In this document: positions 8,196 through 15,585 of the stretch, in pieces | Layout of the letters: each line of letters opens with the position of its first letter | Position numbering within the stretch: position 1 is the first letter of the stretch | From: Streptomyces lucensis JCM 4490 | Lineage (GTDB): Bacteria; Actinomycetota; Actinomycetes; Streptomycetales; Streptomycetaceae | Length of the DNA stretch: 64,000 nucleotides | Assembly: GCF_014650035.1 (NCBI RefSeq) | Contig: NZ_BMUE01000013.1 | Location: forward strand, 1 to 64,000 | Reading direction: 5' to 3' | Translations under genes and position numbers: made by a program | Notes under the pieces: generated by a model | Seen by the model: the letters and a program-made list of their open reading frames with translations, nothing else | Told to the model about the DNA's origin: nothing | Databases searched by the model: none

Positions 8196-8744
8196 ATGGC
8201 CAGTGAGTCACAGCTTCAGGCGAAGCGCCCGGTAAGCGCCCTGCTCGCCGGCCCGTACGGCCACCCGTTCCATCCGATCCTGGTGACCGTGCCGATCGGC
8301 GCCTGGGTGGTCAGCCTGGTGTTCGACATCGCGTCCCACGTCGTGCACCGCCCAGGCTTCCTGGCCCAGTCCTCTCAGTGGCTGATCGCGGTCGGCGTGA
8401 TCGGTGCCCTGCTGGCGGCCATGGCCGGATTCCTCGACCTGTTCGCCATTCCCGCCGGGACCCGGGCCTTTCGCACCGCCCTGGTCCACATGACGCTGAA
8501 CCTGCTGGTGACAGCCGCCTACGTCGTCAACTTCCTGTGGCGCCAGGGCGACTACGCGGACGGCGGGAGCGTCGGCACCGGCAGGATCGTCCTGTCCGCG
8601 CTCAGCGTCGCCGCCCTCGCGGTCTCGGGATTCCTCGGCGGCAAGCTCGCCTACCGCTACGGCGTACGCGTCGCCGACGAGGACACCCAGGCCGAGGGAT
8701 ACACGCCCGGCGGCAGCCGGAACGGCACCCGCACGGCCGTGTGA
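8196..8744 (+). CDS. DUF2231 membrane protein
   Basis: 182 residues; ATG at 8196 with GGAGG six bases upstream. Contains the DUF2231 signature HPFHPILVTVPIGAW and four predicted membrane spans (PILVTVPIGAWVVSLVFDIA; LIAVGVIGALLAAMAGFLDL; ALVHMTLNLLVTAAYVVNFL; IVLSALSVAALAVSGFLGGK). The histidines in HPFHP and LVHM may ligate haem or metal, as suggested for related four-helix proteins, but that is inference. First gene of a plus-strand operon with a second membrane protein and folE. Confidence 0.85.
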   Translation: MASESQLQAKRPVSALLAGPYGHPFHPILVTVPIGAWVVSLVFDIASHVVHRPGFLAQSSQWLIAVGVIGALLAAMAGFLDLFAIPAGTRAFRTALVHMTLNLLVTAAYVVNFLWRQGDYADGGSVGTGRIVLSALSVAALAVSGFLGGKLAYRYGVRVADEDTQAEGYTPGGSRNGTRTAV

Positions 8745-8823
8745 GCCGGCCCTCCCCACGCCCACCCGCGACGCGGCCGGTGTCCTCCGGCCGCCCGCGC
8801 CACCGTCCCCTCAGGAGTTCCCC

Positions 8824-9279
8824 ATGGACATCGCCGCACTGATCACCTGGGTGGTCACCGCTCTCGGCGGTTTCTACATGCTCGGCACCTGGATCCAACG
8901 CGGCGGCATCCGGCAGCAGCGATCCGGCGCCAGCCGCCTGCCCGCACCCGTCGTCTTCGGCCACTTCGCCCTGGCCGCGATCGGACTGGTGGTGTGGATC
9001 GCCTACGTCGTCGCCGACAGGGGCGCGCTGGCCTGGACCGCGTTCGGCCTGCTGCTGCCGGTCGCACTGCTGGGCTTCGTGATGCTGGCCCGCTGGCTCC
9101 CCGTCCACCGCGACCGCGCCACGGCCGGCGCGGCGGTGACCGCGGGGGGCCCGGGGGCCGAAGGTCCCGTCCCCGCCGAACGCCACTTCCCGGTGCCGGT
9201 CGTGCTGGCCCACGGGCTGCTCGCCGTGGCCACGCTCGTCCTCGTCCTGCTCACCGCCCTGGGCGTCGGGGGCAGCTGA
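8824..9279 (+). CDS. Four-span membrane protein, hypothetical
   Basis: 151 residues from ATG at 8824 with AGGAG upstream. Four hydrophobic segments: ALITWVVTALGGFYMLG, VVFGHFALAAIGLVVWIAYV, AWTAFGLLLPVALLGFVMLA and VLAHGLLAVATLVLVLL, with repeated FGHF/LAHG histidines in the second and fourth spans. I do not recognise a named family. It ends one base before the folE start, so it is coupled to it, and begins 79 bases after the DUF2231 gene. The paired in-membrane histidines resemble cytochrome-like or metal-binding membrane proteins. Confidence 0.75.
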   Translation: MDIAALITWVVTALGGFYMLGTWIQRGGIRQQRSGASRLPAPVVFGHFALAAIGLVVWIAYVVADRGALAWTAFGLLLPVALLGFVMLARWLPVHRDRATAGAAVTAGGPGAEGPVPAERHFPVPVVLAHGLLAVATLVLVLLTALGVGGS

Positions 9280-9280
9280 C

Positions 9281-9940
9281 ATGACCGAGCACCGGAACCT
9301 CACCACCGCTGCCCGGAGAGACCCTCTCGGCGAGGAGGACGCGATAGCCACGCGGCCGGTCCTGCGGGTCGTGCACGAGCCCGACGGGATAGACCTGGCG
9401 GCCGCGGAAGCCGCGGCCGGCCGGTTCCTCACCGCGCTCGGCATCTCCACCGCCTCGGAGAGCCTGCGCGGCACACCGGGCCGGATGGCCCGCGCCTACG
9501 CCGAACTCTTCACCCCCCGCCCCTTCGACCTGACCACCTTCCCCAACGACGAGGGATACGACGAACTCGTCCTGGCCCGGCGCATACCGGTCCGGTCGGT
9601 GTGCGAACACCACCTGCTGCCCTTCGTGGGCACGGCGCACGTCGGCTACCTGCCGGGGGCCCGCATCCTGGGCCTGTCCAAACTGGCCCGTGTGGTCGAG
9701 CACTTCGCCTGCCGCCCACAGGTCCAGGAACGTCTGACCAAGCAGGTCGCCGACTGGCTGCAGACCCACCTTGAGCCCAAGGGCGTCGGCGTGGTGATCG
9801 AAGCCGAACACTCCTGCATGACCCTGCGCGGTGTTCAGGCGACGGGATCCAGCACCATGACCTCCACCCTCCTCGGTCTGCTGCGCTCCGACGCCCGCTC
9901 CCGCAGCGAGTTCCTCGGCCTGACCGGAGCGGCTTCCTGA
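9281..9940 (+). CDS. folE: GTP cyclohydrolase I (FolE)
   Basis: 219 residues. Converts GTP to dihydroneopterin triphosphate, the first step of tetrahydrofolate and pterin synthesis. The fold I motifs are intact: zinc site SVCEHHLLPFVG and EHSCMTLRGVQ, substrate loop HVGYLPGARILGLSKLARVV, and the C-terminal S-T-SE-type ending. The context is not the usual folate cluster (ftsH-folE-folP-folB-folK); it is the third gene after two membrane proteins, next to a SufR-like regulator and a photolyase remnant. It is therefore probably an accessory paralogue supplying a pterin for a special use, for example an antenna pterin or a stress cofactor. Gene identity is secure; the special role is inferred. 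Confidence 0.93.
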   Translation: MTEHRNLTTAARRDPLGEEDAIATRPVLRVVHEPDGIDLAAAEAAAGRFLTALGISTASESLRGTPGRMARAYAELFTPRPFDLTTFPNDEGYDELVLARRIPVRSVCEHHLLPFVGTAHVGYLPGARILGLSKLARVVEHFACRPQVQERLTKQVADWLQTHLEPKGVGVVIEAEHSCMTLRGVQATGSSTMTSTLLGLLRSDARSRSEFLGLTGAAS

Positions 9941-10019
9941 CCTCTGCGCCGGGCTGACCGGTACGCGCTCCGGTGCGCGGCACGCGGCGCTCCTCCTCCG
10001 GCGGTGCGCCGGAGACGAG

Positions 10020-10052
10020 AGGAACCCCGGCCGCCGCGCGGCCGGGGTTCCT
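10020..10052. terminator. Bidirectional hairpin terminator between folE and abfB
   Basis: A 15-bp perfect stem (10020-10034 pairing with 10038-10052, loop CGC) lies between the convergent folE and abfB stop codons. There is no clear T-run, as is common in Streptomyces. Confidence 0.75.
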
Positions 10053-10087
10053 CGAGACGGTGTGCGTCGGTCGGCAGGTCGGGGAGG

Positions 10088-11512
10088 TCAGCGCCGCAGC
10101 GTGAGGACACCCGGCCGCCACGGCAGCTGGTCGTAGGGGCCGCTCGCGGTCGGGGACTTGCCCTGGTAGAGGAACTGCAGGTTGCAGGGGTCGACGGTCA
10201 TGGTCTGGTCGGGGTTGCTGCGGACCAGGTCACCGTGGCTGATGTCGTTGGTCCAGGTGGCACCGCTGTTGGCCTTGCCCGCGAAGGGGTTGCTCTCGCT
10301 CGTGGCCTGCGGGGTCCACGAGCCGGTCAGGCTGGAGGCGGTGAAGGAGCGGAAGTAACGCCCGTTCGCACCCATGGCCTCGACGATCATGAGGTACTGG
10401 TTCTGGCCCTGGACCTTGTAGACCTGTACGCCCTCGAACAGGTTGGCCTTCGTGTCGCTCATGACCGTCGTGTACGACGAGCCGAAGTTGCCCGGGAAGT
10501 TCCCGATCGGCATGCTCGCCCGGTAGATCCTGCCGTTGTCCCCGGCGAAGAACAGGTACATGTTCTGGCCGTCGGCGATCAGGGTCTGGTCGATCGGTCC
10601 GGTGTCGGAGCCGGAGATGCTCCCGGTGAACAGCGGCTGCGGAGCGGACCAGCCGTTGGGGTTGGCGGGGTCGCTCGACGTGCGGTAGACGAAGGGCGAC
10701 GCACCCCACTGGTACGCCAGCACCCAGATGTTCCTGGGCGCGAAGTAGAACAGCGTGGGCGCCACGGCGGCCTGGCTCATCCCGGTCTGGCCGGCCGACG
10801 CCATGTCCGGCCAGTTCGTGAACGGGCTGAACATCATCGAGCCGTAGGACGACCCCGACACGTTCGACGCGTAGACCAGGTGCCTGCCGTTGTAGGTCAC
10901 GGTGGTGAAGTCCTTCACCGCGGCCCATCCGTTCGCCGGCTGCGCCAGCACACCCGTCGACGTCCAGCGGTACGTCGACGGAAGAGAGCACGTGCCGTCC
11001 GTCGGCGGCGCCCCCGTCAGGCCGGCCCACTTCTGGTTGCCGCCACCGTTGCACGTCCCGACCTGCACCGCCGTACCGTTGGCCGTACCGGCGCCCGTGA
11101 CCTCCAGGCACAGCCCGGACTCGACGCCGACGACCGCACCGTCGGAGTTCACCCGCCACTGCTGGTTCGCACCGCCGGAACAGGACCAGATCTGCACCCG
11201 GGTACCGGGCGCGGTTGCGTGGCCGGGTACGTCCAGGCACTTGTTGCCGTACACGGTCAGCTGATGGTCGTCCGTCAGCGTCCACTGCTGATTGGCCCCA
11301 CCCCAGCAGTCGTAGATCTGCAGGTGGGTGCCGTTCTCCTGGCTGGCGCCCGGCACATCGAGACACCGGTTCGAACCGGCGCCGCGCAGGGCGCCGCTGG
11401 TAGCCGCATGAGCCGGGGTGACGACGAGCATCGCCGCCAACGCGGCCAGGACCGCGGCCCCGGCGGCGAGCATCGCGGACGTATGCCTGCGGCTGGAACT
11501 TCCTCCGTGCAT
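10088..11512 (-). CDS. abfB: Secreted alpha-L-arabinofuranosidase, CBM13 + GH62
   Basis: 474 residues from ATG at 11512 with GAGGAAG upstream. A Sec/Tat-type signal peptide with several arginines and a long hydrophobic run ends at AHA|A near residue 36. Next comes a ricin-type CBM13 (three QxW repeats: NQQWTL, NQQWRV, NQKWAG) and then a GH62 catalytic domain from about 165 (STYRWTSTGVLAQPANGW, GPIDQTLIADG, FEGVQVYKVQG). It removes arabinose side chains from arabinoxylan outside the cell. It is divergent from xlnA, matching the abfB-xlnA pair of S. coelicolor/S. lividans. The 624-base gap between the two genes holds shared palindromes. Confidence 0.95.
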   Translation of the reverse strand: MHGGSSSRRHTSAMLAAGAAVLAALAAMLVVTPAHAATSGALRGAGSNRCLDVPGASQENGTHLQIYDCWGGANQQWTLTDDHQLTVYGNKCLDVPGHATAPGTRVQIWSCSGGANQQWRVNSDGAVVGVESGLCLEVTGAGTANGTAVQVGTCNGGGNQKWAGLTGAPPTDGTCSLPSTYRWTSTGVLAQPANGWAAVKDFTTVTYNGRHLVYASNVSGSSYGSMMFSPFTNWPDMASAGQTGMSQAAVAPTLFYFAPRNIWVLAYQWGASPFVYRTSSDPANPNGWSAPQPLFTGSISGSDTGPIDQTLIADGQNMYLFFAGDNGRIYRASMPIGNFPGNFGSSYTTVMSDTKANLFEGVQVYKVQGQNQYLMIVEAMGANGRYFRSFTASSLTGSWTPQATSESNPFAGKANSGATWTNDISHGDLVRSNPDQTMTVDPCNLQFLYQGKSPTASGPYDQLPWRPGVLTLRR

Positions 11513-11619
11513 GGGGACTTCCTCAACCTTGAGTGGGCGGTTCCGGTCGGCCTCGTCAGAGGTTGTCCGGACTGTCGGTGCGGTGGGGGTGCGCTACGCG
11601 ATGGGCGAATGAGCGACCG

Positions 11620-11635
11620 GTTCGACGTACCGAAC
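11620..11635. promoter_or_regulatory. Inverted repeat GTTCG-N6-CGAAC upstream of abfB
   Basis: Five-base arms GTTCG and CGAAC around ACGTAC, itself almost palindromic, about 110 bases upstream of the abfB start. The core resembles the GAA/TTC-type palindromes of xylan-responsive genes. Short, so only suggestive. Confidence 0.35.
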
Positions 11636-11883
11636 AACAGTCGAAGTATCGAGCGCTTGAATGATAGGTAACCGGAGAACGGCGTCAACCTCTCTCGCAC
11701 GTATCGCCGGACACTCCGAAACATTTGGCCGGTATTCGCGTACGACGGCATGCGCCCACTCAACAAAAGCCCGCGTCGCACCGCACCTGGCGCGCCGAGC
11801 AGGCGGGGCCCCGCACGGCCGGTTCCAGGTAGTCGGCGCTGGAGCGGGACAATGGCCTTCCTGCACCGCCCGACTCGCGGTAT

Positions 11884-11894
11884 CGAAACTTTCG
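11884..11894. promoter_or_regulatory. CGAAACTTTCG palindrome, candidate xylanase regulator site
   Basis: A perfect interrupted palindrome CGAAA-C-TTTCG, followed 8 bases later by the related GCAGAAAGTTTGC (11904-11916). I recall a GAAA-N-TTTC-type element shared by the xlnA, xlnB and xlnC promoters of Streptomyces; this fits but cannot be checked here. Confidence 0.5.
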
Positions 11895-12136
11895 GACAAG
11901 ATGCAGAAAGTTTGCACGCAGCGTGTATTGACGATGCGTCGTCGGCACCTCAATGATTTCTGCCTGAGAGACCGGCCGCAGGTCGACATTTCGAACCGGC
12001 GCCTGCGGCCCAGGCTTCGGTTCGCCCCGCTGCACCCCGTCCGTCCGCCCGTCCGCGGCACCTGCCGAACGACAGCGGACGACGCGGTCCCCCTGCGCTT
12101 CAGTCCTTCCGTGATTTCTACCTTGGAGGCACAGTG

Positions 12137-13570
12137 ATGGGCTCGTATGCCCTCCCCAGGCCGCTCGTCCGCCGGAAGAGGCGCGGCCTGCTGTTGACGC
12201 TGGTCGTCGGCGTCCTCGGTGTCGTCGCCGCACTGGTCGCGCCGCCGGCCGCCCACGCCGCCGAGAGCACGCTCGGCGCCGCGGCGGCGCAGAGCGGCCG
12301 CTACTTCGGCACCGCCATCGCCTCGGGCAAACTGGGCGACTCGACGTACACGGCGATCGCGGGCCGTGAGTTCAACGCGGTGACGGCCGAGAACGAGATG
12401 AAGATCGACGCCACCGAACCGCAGCGGGGCCAGTTCAACTTCTCCGCCGGCGACCGCGTCTACAACTGGGCGGTGCAGAACGGCAAGCAGGTACGCGGCC
12501 ACACCCTGGCCTGGCACTCCCAGCAGCCCAGCTGGATGCAGAGCCTCAGCGGCAGCACACTGCGCCAGGCGATGATCGACCACATCAACGGCGTGATGGG
12601 CCACTACAAGGGCAAGATCGCACAGTGGGACGTCGTGAACGAGGCCTTCGCCGACGGCGGTTCGGGAGCCCGGCGCGACTCCAACCTGCAACGCACCGGC
12701 AACGACTGGATCGAGGTCGCCTTCCGGACCGCCCGCGCCGCCGACCCGTCCGCCAAGCTCTGCTACAACGACTACAACGTCGAGGACTGGACCTGGGCCA
12801 AGACCCAGGCCGTGTACAACATGGTCCGGGACTTCAAGCAGCGCGGTGTGCCGATCGACTGCGTCGGCTTCCAGTCGCACTTCAACAGCGGCAGTCCCTA
12901 CAACAGCAACTTCCGCACCACCCTGCGGAACTTCGCCGCCCTCGGCGTCGACGTGGCCATCACCGAACTCGACATCCAGGGAGCGTCGGCCTCGACCTAC
13001 GCCAACGTGGTCAACGACTGTCTGGCCGTCCCGCGCTGCCTCGGCATCACCGTCTGGGGGGTGCGCGACACCGACTCCTGGCGATCCGGGGACACGCCGC
13101 TGCTGTTCAACGGCGACGGCAGCAAGAAGTCTGCCTACACCGCCGTCCTCAACGCCCTCAACGGCGGCGGCTCCACGACGCCCCCTGCGGAATCCGGACA
13201 GATCAAGGGCGTCGGTTCGGGCCGCTGCCTGGACGTGCCCAATTCCAGTACCTCGGACGGCACCCGGCTTCAGCTGTGGGACTGCAACAACGCCACCAAC
13301 CAGCAGTGGACGTACACCGGCGCCGGCGAACTCAGGGTCTACGGCAACAAGTGCCTGGACGCCGCCGGCACCGGCAACGGCGCCAAGGTCCAGATCTACA
13401 GCTGCTGGGGCGGCGACAACCAGAAGTGGCGCCTCAACTCCGACGGAACCATCGTCGGCGTCCAGTCCGGCCTCTGCCTCGACGCCGTCGCGGGCGGCAC
13501 CGCCAACGGCACCCTGATCCAGCTCTACTCCTGCTCGAACGGCGGCAACCAGCGCTGGACCCGCACCTGA
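12137..13570 (+). CDS. xlnA: Endo-1,4-beta-xylanase, GH10 + CBM13
   Basis: 477 residues from ATG at 12137 (GGAGG seven bases upstream; a GTG one codon earlier is too close to it). The length equals that of S. lividans XlnA as I remember it. Twin-arginine-rich signal peptide ending AHA|A near 41, then a GH10 domain with the acid/base glutamate in QWDVVNEAF and the nucleophile in AITELDIQG, and from about 355 a CBM13 with three repeats (NQQWTY, NQKWRL, NQRWTR). It cleaves xylan backbones outside the cell, working with the GH62 enzyme encoded divergently. Confidence 0.97.
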   Translation: MGSYALPRPLVRRKRRGLLLTLVVGVLGVVAALVAPPAAHAAESTLGAAAAQSGRYFGTAIASGKLGDSTYTAIAGREFNAVTAENEMKIDATEPQRGQFNFSAGDRVYNWAVQNGKQVRGHTLAWHSQQPSWMQSLSGSTLRQAMIDHINGVMGHYKGKIAQWDVVNEAFADGGSGARRDSNLQRTGNDWIEVAFRTARAADPSAKLCYNDYNVEDWTWAKTQAVYNMVRDFKQRGVPIDCVGFQSHFNSGSPYNSNFRTTLRNFAALGVDVAITELDIQGASASTYANVVNDCLAVPRCLGITVWGVRDTDSWRSGDTPLLFNGDGSKKSAYTAVLNALNGGGSTTPPAESGQIKGVGSGRCLDVPNSSTSDGTRLQLWDCNNATNQQWTYTGAGELRVYGNKCLDAAGTGNGAKVQIYSCWGGDNQKWRLNSDGTIVGVQSGLCLDAVAGGTANGTLIQLYSCSNGGNQRWTRT

Positions 13571-13620
13571 CGGAACCTGATGCCCTTCGCGGCCCCGGGC
13601 ACCCGGCGGCTCGGCCTGGC

Positions 13621-13638
13621 CGTGCCGCCGGCGGCACG
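13621..13638. terminator. 18-bp perfect palindrome downstream of xlnA
   Basis: CGTGCCGCC/GGCGGCACG lies between the convergent xlnA and Cys-rich protein genes. A second weaker hairpin (GGGATG...CATCCC) follows within 40 bases. Probably a terminator for xlnA and perhaps for the opposing operon. Confidence 0.5.
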
Positions 13639-13729
13639 TTCGGCGGGATGTCGGCGCGGTCGGCATCCCGCGCCTGGCCGACGGGCCTGGCCACCGCCGC
13701 CGGATCGTGATGCGGACGCGCGTCTGACC

Positions 13730-14050
13730 CTACCGACGACCCGCGCCGCTGATCTTCAGCGGGCCGGCGGACGCCTTGCAGCCGCATCCGCCCTCACCGG
13801 CGGTCTTCGGCGCGCAGGCACAGGAGCGGCGACGCCCGCCATACCACCAGGTGCCAGCGGCGAGCACGGCCAGGACGACGGCGAGGGCGGGCAGCCGGCC
13901 CACCACCGCCCCGGCCCCGGCGCCGGCGCCGACAACCCCTGCGGTGATCAGGACGGGCAGCGCGCAGCACGCCACACAGGCCAGCGCGGCAAGTCCCCCG
14001 AGCGCCTTCGGGGCCCGCTCAGGGCGTCGGTCAGCAGCAGGGCCCGGCAT
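13730..14050 (-). CDS. Cys-rich small membrane protein, possible metal transporter/scavenger
   Basis: 106 residues from ATG at 14050, overlapping the MerR stop by 20 bases. Two hydrophobic spans: ALACVACCALPVLITAG, with a CVACC motif at its start, and LPALAVVLAVLAAGTWWYG. The cytoplasmic tail carries SCACAP and GGCGCK. Paired cysteines in a first membrane helix plus a Cys-rich tail recall mercury carriers of the MerT/MerF/MerC kind, but length and spacing do not match a standard one. Third gene of a MerR operon. Function in thiophilic metal handling is inferred. Confidence 0.7.
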   Translation of the reverse strand: MPGPAADRRPERAPKALGGLAALACVACCALPVLITAGVVGAGAGAGAVVGRLPALAVVLAVLAAGTWWYGGRRRSCACAPKTAGEGGCGCKASAGPLKISGAGRR

Positions 14051-14477
14051 GGCGGTTCCCCTCGGCGAGGTCGGTGAAGGGGATCGGGCAGCACGTCCTG
14101 GACGCGCAGACGGTCAGGTCGTCGCAGCCCGCCTCCGCGGCGGCGGCCAGGACGGTGCGGATGGTGGTGAGGTCGGCGATCTTCGCGTCGACCTCGGCGA
14201 GCTTGGCCGCCGCCCGGTCCTGGAGGCCCGCGACAGGGCGGCCGTGACGGAGGCGGCCGGCCTCCAGCAGCTCGGCGACCTCCTCCAGCGTGAAGCCGAG
14301 CCGCTGGGCGGCCTTGATCACCCGCAGCGCGGTCACCGCGTCCTCGCCGTACAGGTGGTGACCGCCGTTGCTGCGTTCCGGCTCCGCCAGCAGGCCGCGC
14401 CGCTCGTAGTAGCGCAGCGTCTGGATGTTCACCCCAGCCGCCTCGGCGACCTGCCCGCTGCGCAGATCCGTGCTCAC
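14031..14477 (-). CDS. MerR-family metal-responsive regulator
   Basis: 148 residues. N-terminal winged helix (SGQVAEAAGVNIQTLRYYERRGLL), then the dimerisation helix and a C-terminal metal loop CDDLTVCASRTCCPIPF with further CC at the end. The cysteine-rich loop is of the type that binds soft divalent metals (Hg, Cd, Zn, Cu). Starts within the stop of the preceding gene (ATGA). A 20-bp dyad at 14862-14881 in the operon promoter is the likely binding site. Confidence 0.9.
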   Translation of the reverse strand: MSTDLRSGQVAEAAGVNIQTLRYYERRGLLAEPERSNGGHHLYGEDAVTALRVIKAAQRLGFTLEEVAELLEAGRLRHGRPVAGLQDRAAAKLAEVDAKIADLTTIRTVLAAAAEAGCDDLTVCASRTCCPIPFTDLAEGNRHAGPCC

Positions 14478-14809
14478 CGCTGCTCCCCGGCGGCAGCAGT
14501 CCGGACGGCGAGGGCGTCCAGGACCGGCTCGTGCGCCTGGTCCACGGAGATGTCCAGCCGGAACAGGTCCTGGCCGGGCATGGTGGTGAAGGTGAAGAAC
14601 GAGCAGCAGCCGCTCTCTCGCTCCACCAGGTCACGGACCCGGTCCGCCACGTCCTCTCCGCCTGCCAGGGCAAGGCGCAGGTGGAGCGGCTGCGGCCTCG
14701 ACAGCGAGGTCAGCCGCTCGGCGAACAACGCATCCCGTTCGGCGCCCCGCAGGGGCCGCTCCTCGGTGGGCAGGGTGCAGGACTGCGGCACCCACGCAAG
14801 ATCACTCAT
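14474..14809 (-). CDS. Conserved MerR-linked small protein with CC motif, hypothetical
   Basis: 111 residues; ATG at 14809 chosen over a GTG 7 codons upstream because GGGAGC precedes it. Mixed alpha/beta with one striking motif, ERESGCCSFFTF, followed by a strand-rich end (LFRLDISVDQAHEPVLDAL). I know the type only as an unnamed protein encoded next to MerR regulators in actinobacteria. First gene of the operon, directly behind the dyad promoter, so its expression should respond to the metal. The double cysteine may be a ligand or redox site. Confidence 0.7.
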   Translation of the reverse strand: MSDLAWVPQSCTLPTEERPLRGAERDALFAERLTSLSRPQPLHLRLALAGGEDVADRVRDLVERESGCCSFFTFTTMPGQDLFRLDISVDQAHEPVLDALAVRTAAAGEQR

Positions 14810-14861
14810 CGCGCTCCCTCCCGTCAGCACGTCCCGGTGGTGGGGACACCTCCGACGGTAG

Positions 14862-14881
14862 ACCTGTACCCGGGTACCGGT
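14862..14881 (-). promoter_or_regulatory. MerR-type operator/promoter
   Basis: A 20-bp dyad, ACCTGTACCC/GGGTACCGGT, with one mismatch between arms. On the minus strand it sits between CTGCAA (14886-14881) and TACCGT (14860-14855) with 20 bases between hexamers, the over-long spacer typical of MerR-activated promoters. Confidence 0.7.
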
Positions 14882-14922
14882 TGCAGGCCCGGCCGCCGGC
14901 GGATCAGCGGCGGGCGTCCCCC

Positions 14923-15153
14923 GGGGCGAGCAGGCTGGTCAACCCGGCGATGGCCTCCGGACCGGCCTTGCTCGCCCTGGCCAAGGCCCTGGTGGTGCAG
15001 GCCGGTGGGCTCGGCGCGGTCACCCGGACCGTGGAGGAGCTGGGCGGGTCGCGGGGCAGTACGAGCAGATCGAGAAGGTCTCCGCCCACCACGGCAACTT
15101 CTGGGAGCTCGTCGAGGGGGGCGAATCCCGACGAGGTGCCGCTGCTGCGTTGA
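14923..15153 (+). pseudogene. Unidentified frameshifted protein remnant
   Basis: Plausible coding stretches in two frames succeed each other: ALLALAKALVVQAGGLGAV then TRTVEELGG, then in the next frame QYEQIEKVSAHHGNFWELV, then back to NPDEVPLLR and a stop. This alternation suggests a decayed gene with two indels rather than a live one. I cannot name the family. Confidence 0.25.
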
Positions 15154-15203
15154 CCATGTCAACAGGCAAACACCTGTTGCGTGCACCGATCTCCGTGTAC
15201 TGT
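15150..15203 (+). promoter_or_regulatory. Inverted repeats and promoter of the Hsp70-GTPase operon
   Basis: Two overlapping dyads: TTGAC-CAT-GTCAA (15150-15162) and CAACAGG-N6-CCTGTTG (15160-15179, perfect 7-base arms). About 18 bases after the second dyad is TACTGT (15198-15203), a fair -10; the -35 would then be TGTTGC or similar inside the dyad. A repressor bound to the dyad would cover the -35. No regulator gene is adjacent. Confidence 0.5.
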
Positions 15204-15315
15204 AACGACCGCGTCGCCCTCTGTCCTGAGACGATGGGCCGCGCGCCAGGGTGCAGAGGGGAGCGCGTTCACCCGGGGGAGGGTGGGGGCGCGTGCAGAG
15301 AGCAGAGGAGCGGCA

Positions 15316-15585
15316 GTGACCCACGAGCTCGCCGACGGCGGATTCCGCATGGGGCGCGGCATGGGCAGGGGAGACATGGGGGAGGTCCACCGGGCCGAGG
15401 ACCTGCGGACTCCCGCAGAAGTCTCCGAGCGCGCGGTCGCCGTCAAGACGATCCTCCGCCGCCGTACCGGGGCCCGCGTCGACACCGGCAGCGACTCGAA
15501 GGCCCCGGTCCCCGCCTGCGAGCAGCCGGCCCCGGTCACCCCGCTCCCGGGCCACGGCCTCCGGCACGAAGGAGCCGGGCAGTGA
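15316..15585 (+). pseudogene. Ser/Thr protein kinase N-lobe remnant at the head of the Hsp70 operon
   Basis: 89 codons from GTG at 15316. RMGRGMGRGDMGEVHRAED is a glycine-rich loop and AVAVKTILRRRTGARVDT carries the ATP-binding lysine of a Pkn2-type kinase. After about residue 60 the sequence changes to a Pro-rich tail and stops; the catalytic loop, DFG and membrane parts are missing. An internal deletion of a full kinase gene is the simple reading. It ends as GTGA over the start of the next gene, so the original operon probably began with a kinase. It might still be translated as a leader. Confidence 0.55.

Larger units (their letters stand above)
11513..12136. promoter_or_regulatory. Divergent abfB/xlnA promoter region
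   Basis: 624 bases without a credible gene. Distinct elements are listed separately. A possible -35 (TTGACG, 11929-11934) with CAATGA 16 bases on (11951-11956) could serve xlnA, but the -10 is poor. The imperfect palindrome CCGAAACATTTGG is at 11716-11728 and TTCGAA at 11990-11995. No long hairpin was seen. Confidence 0.5.
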
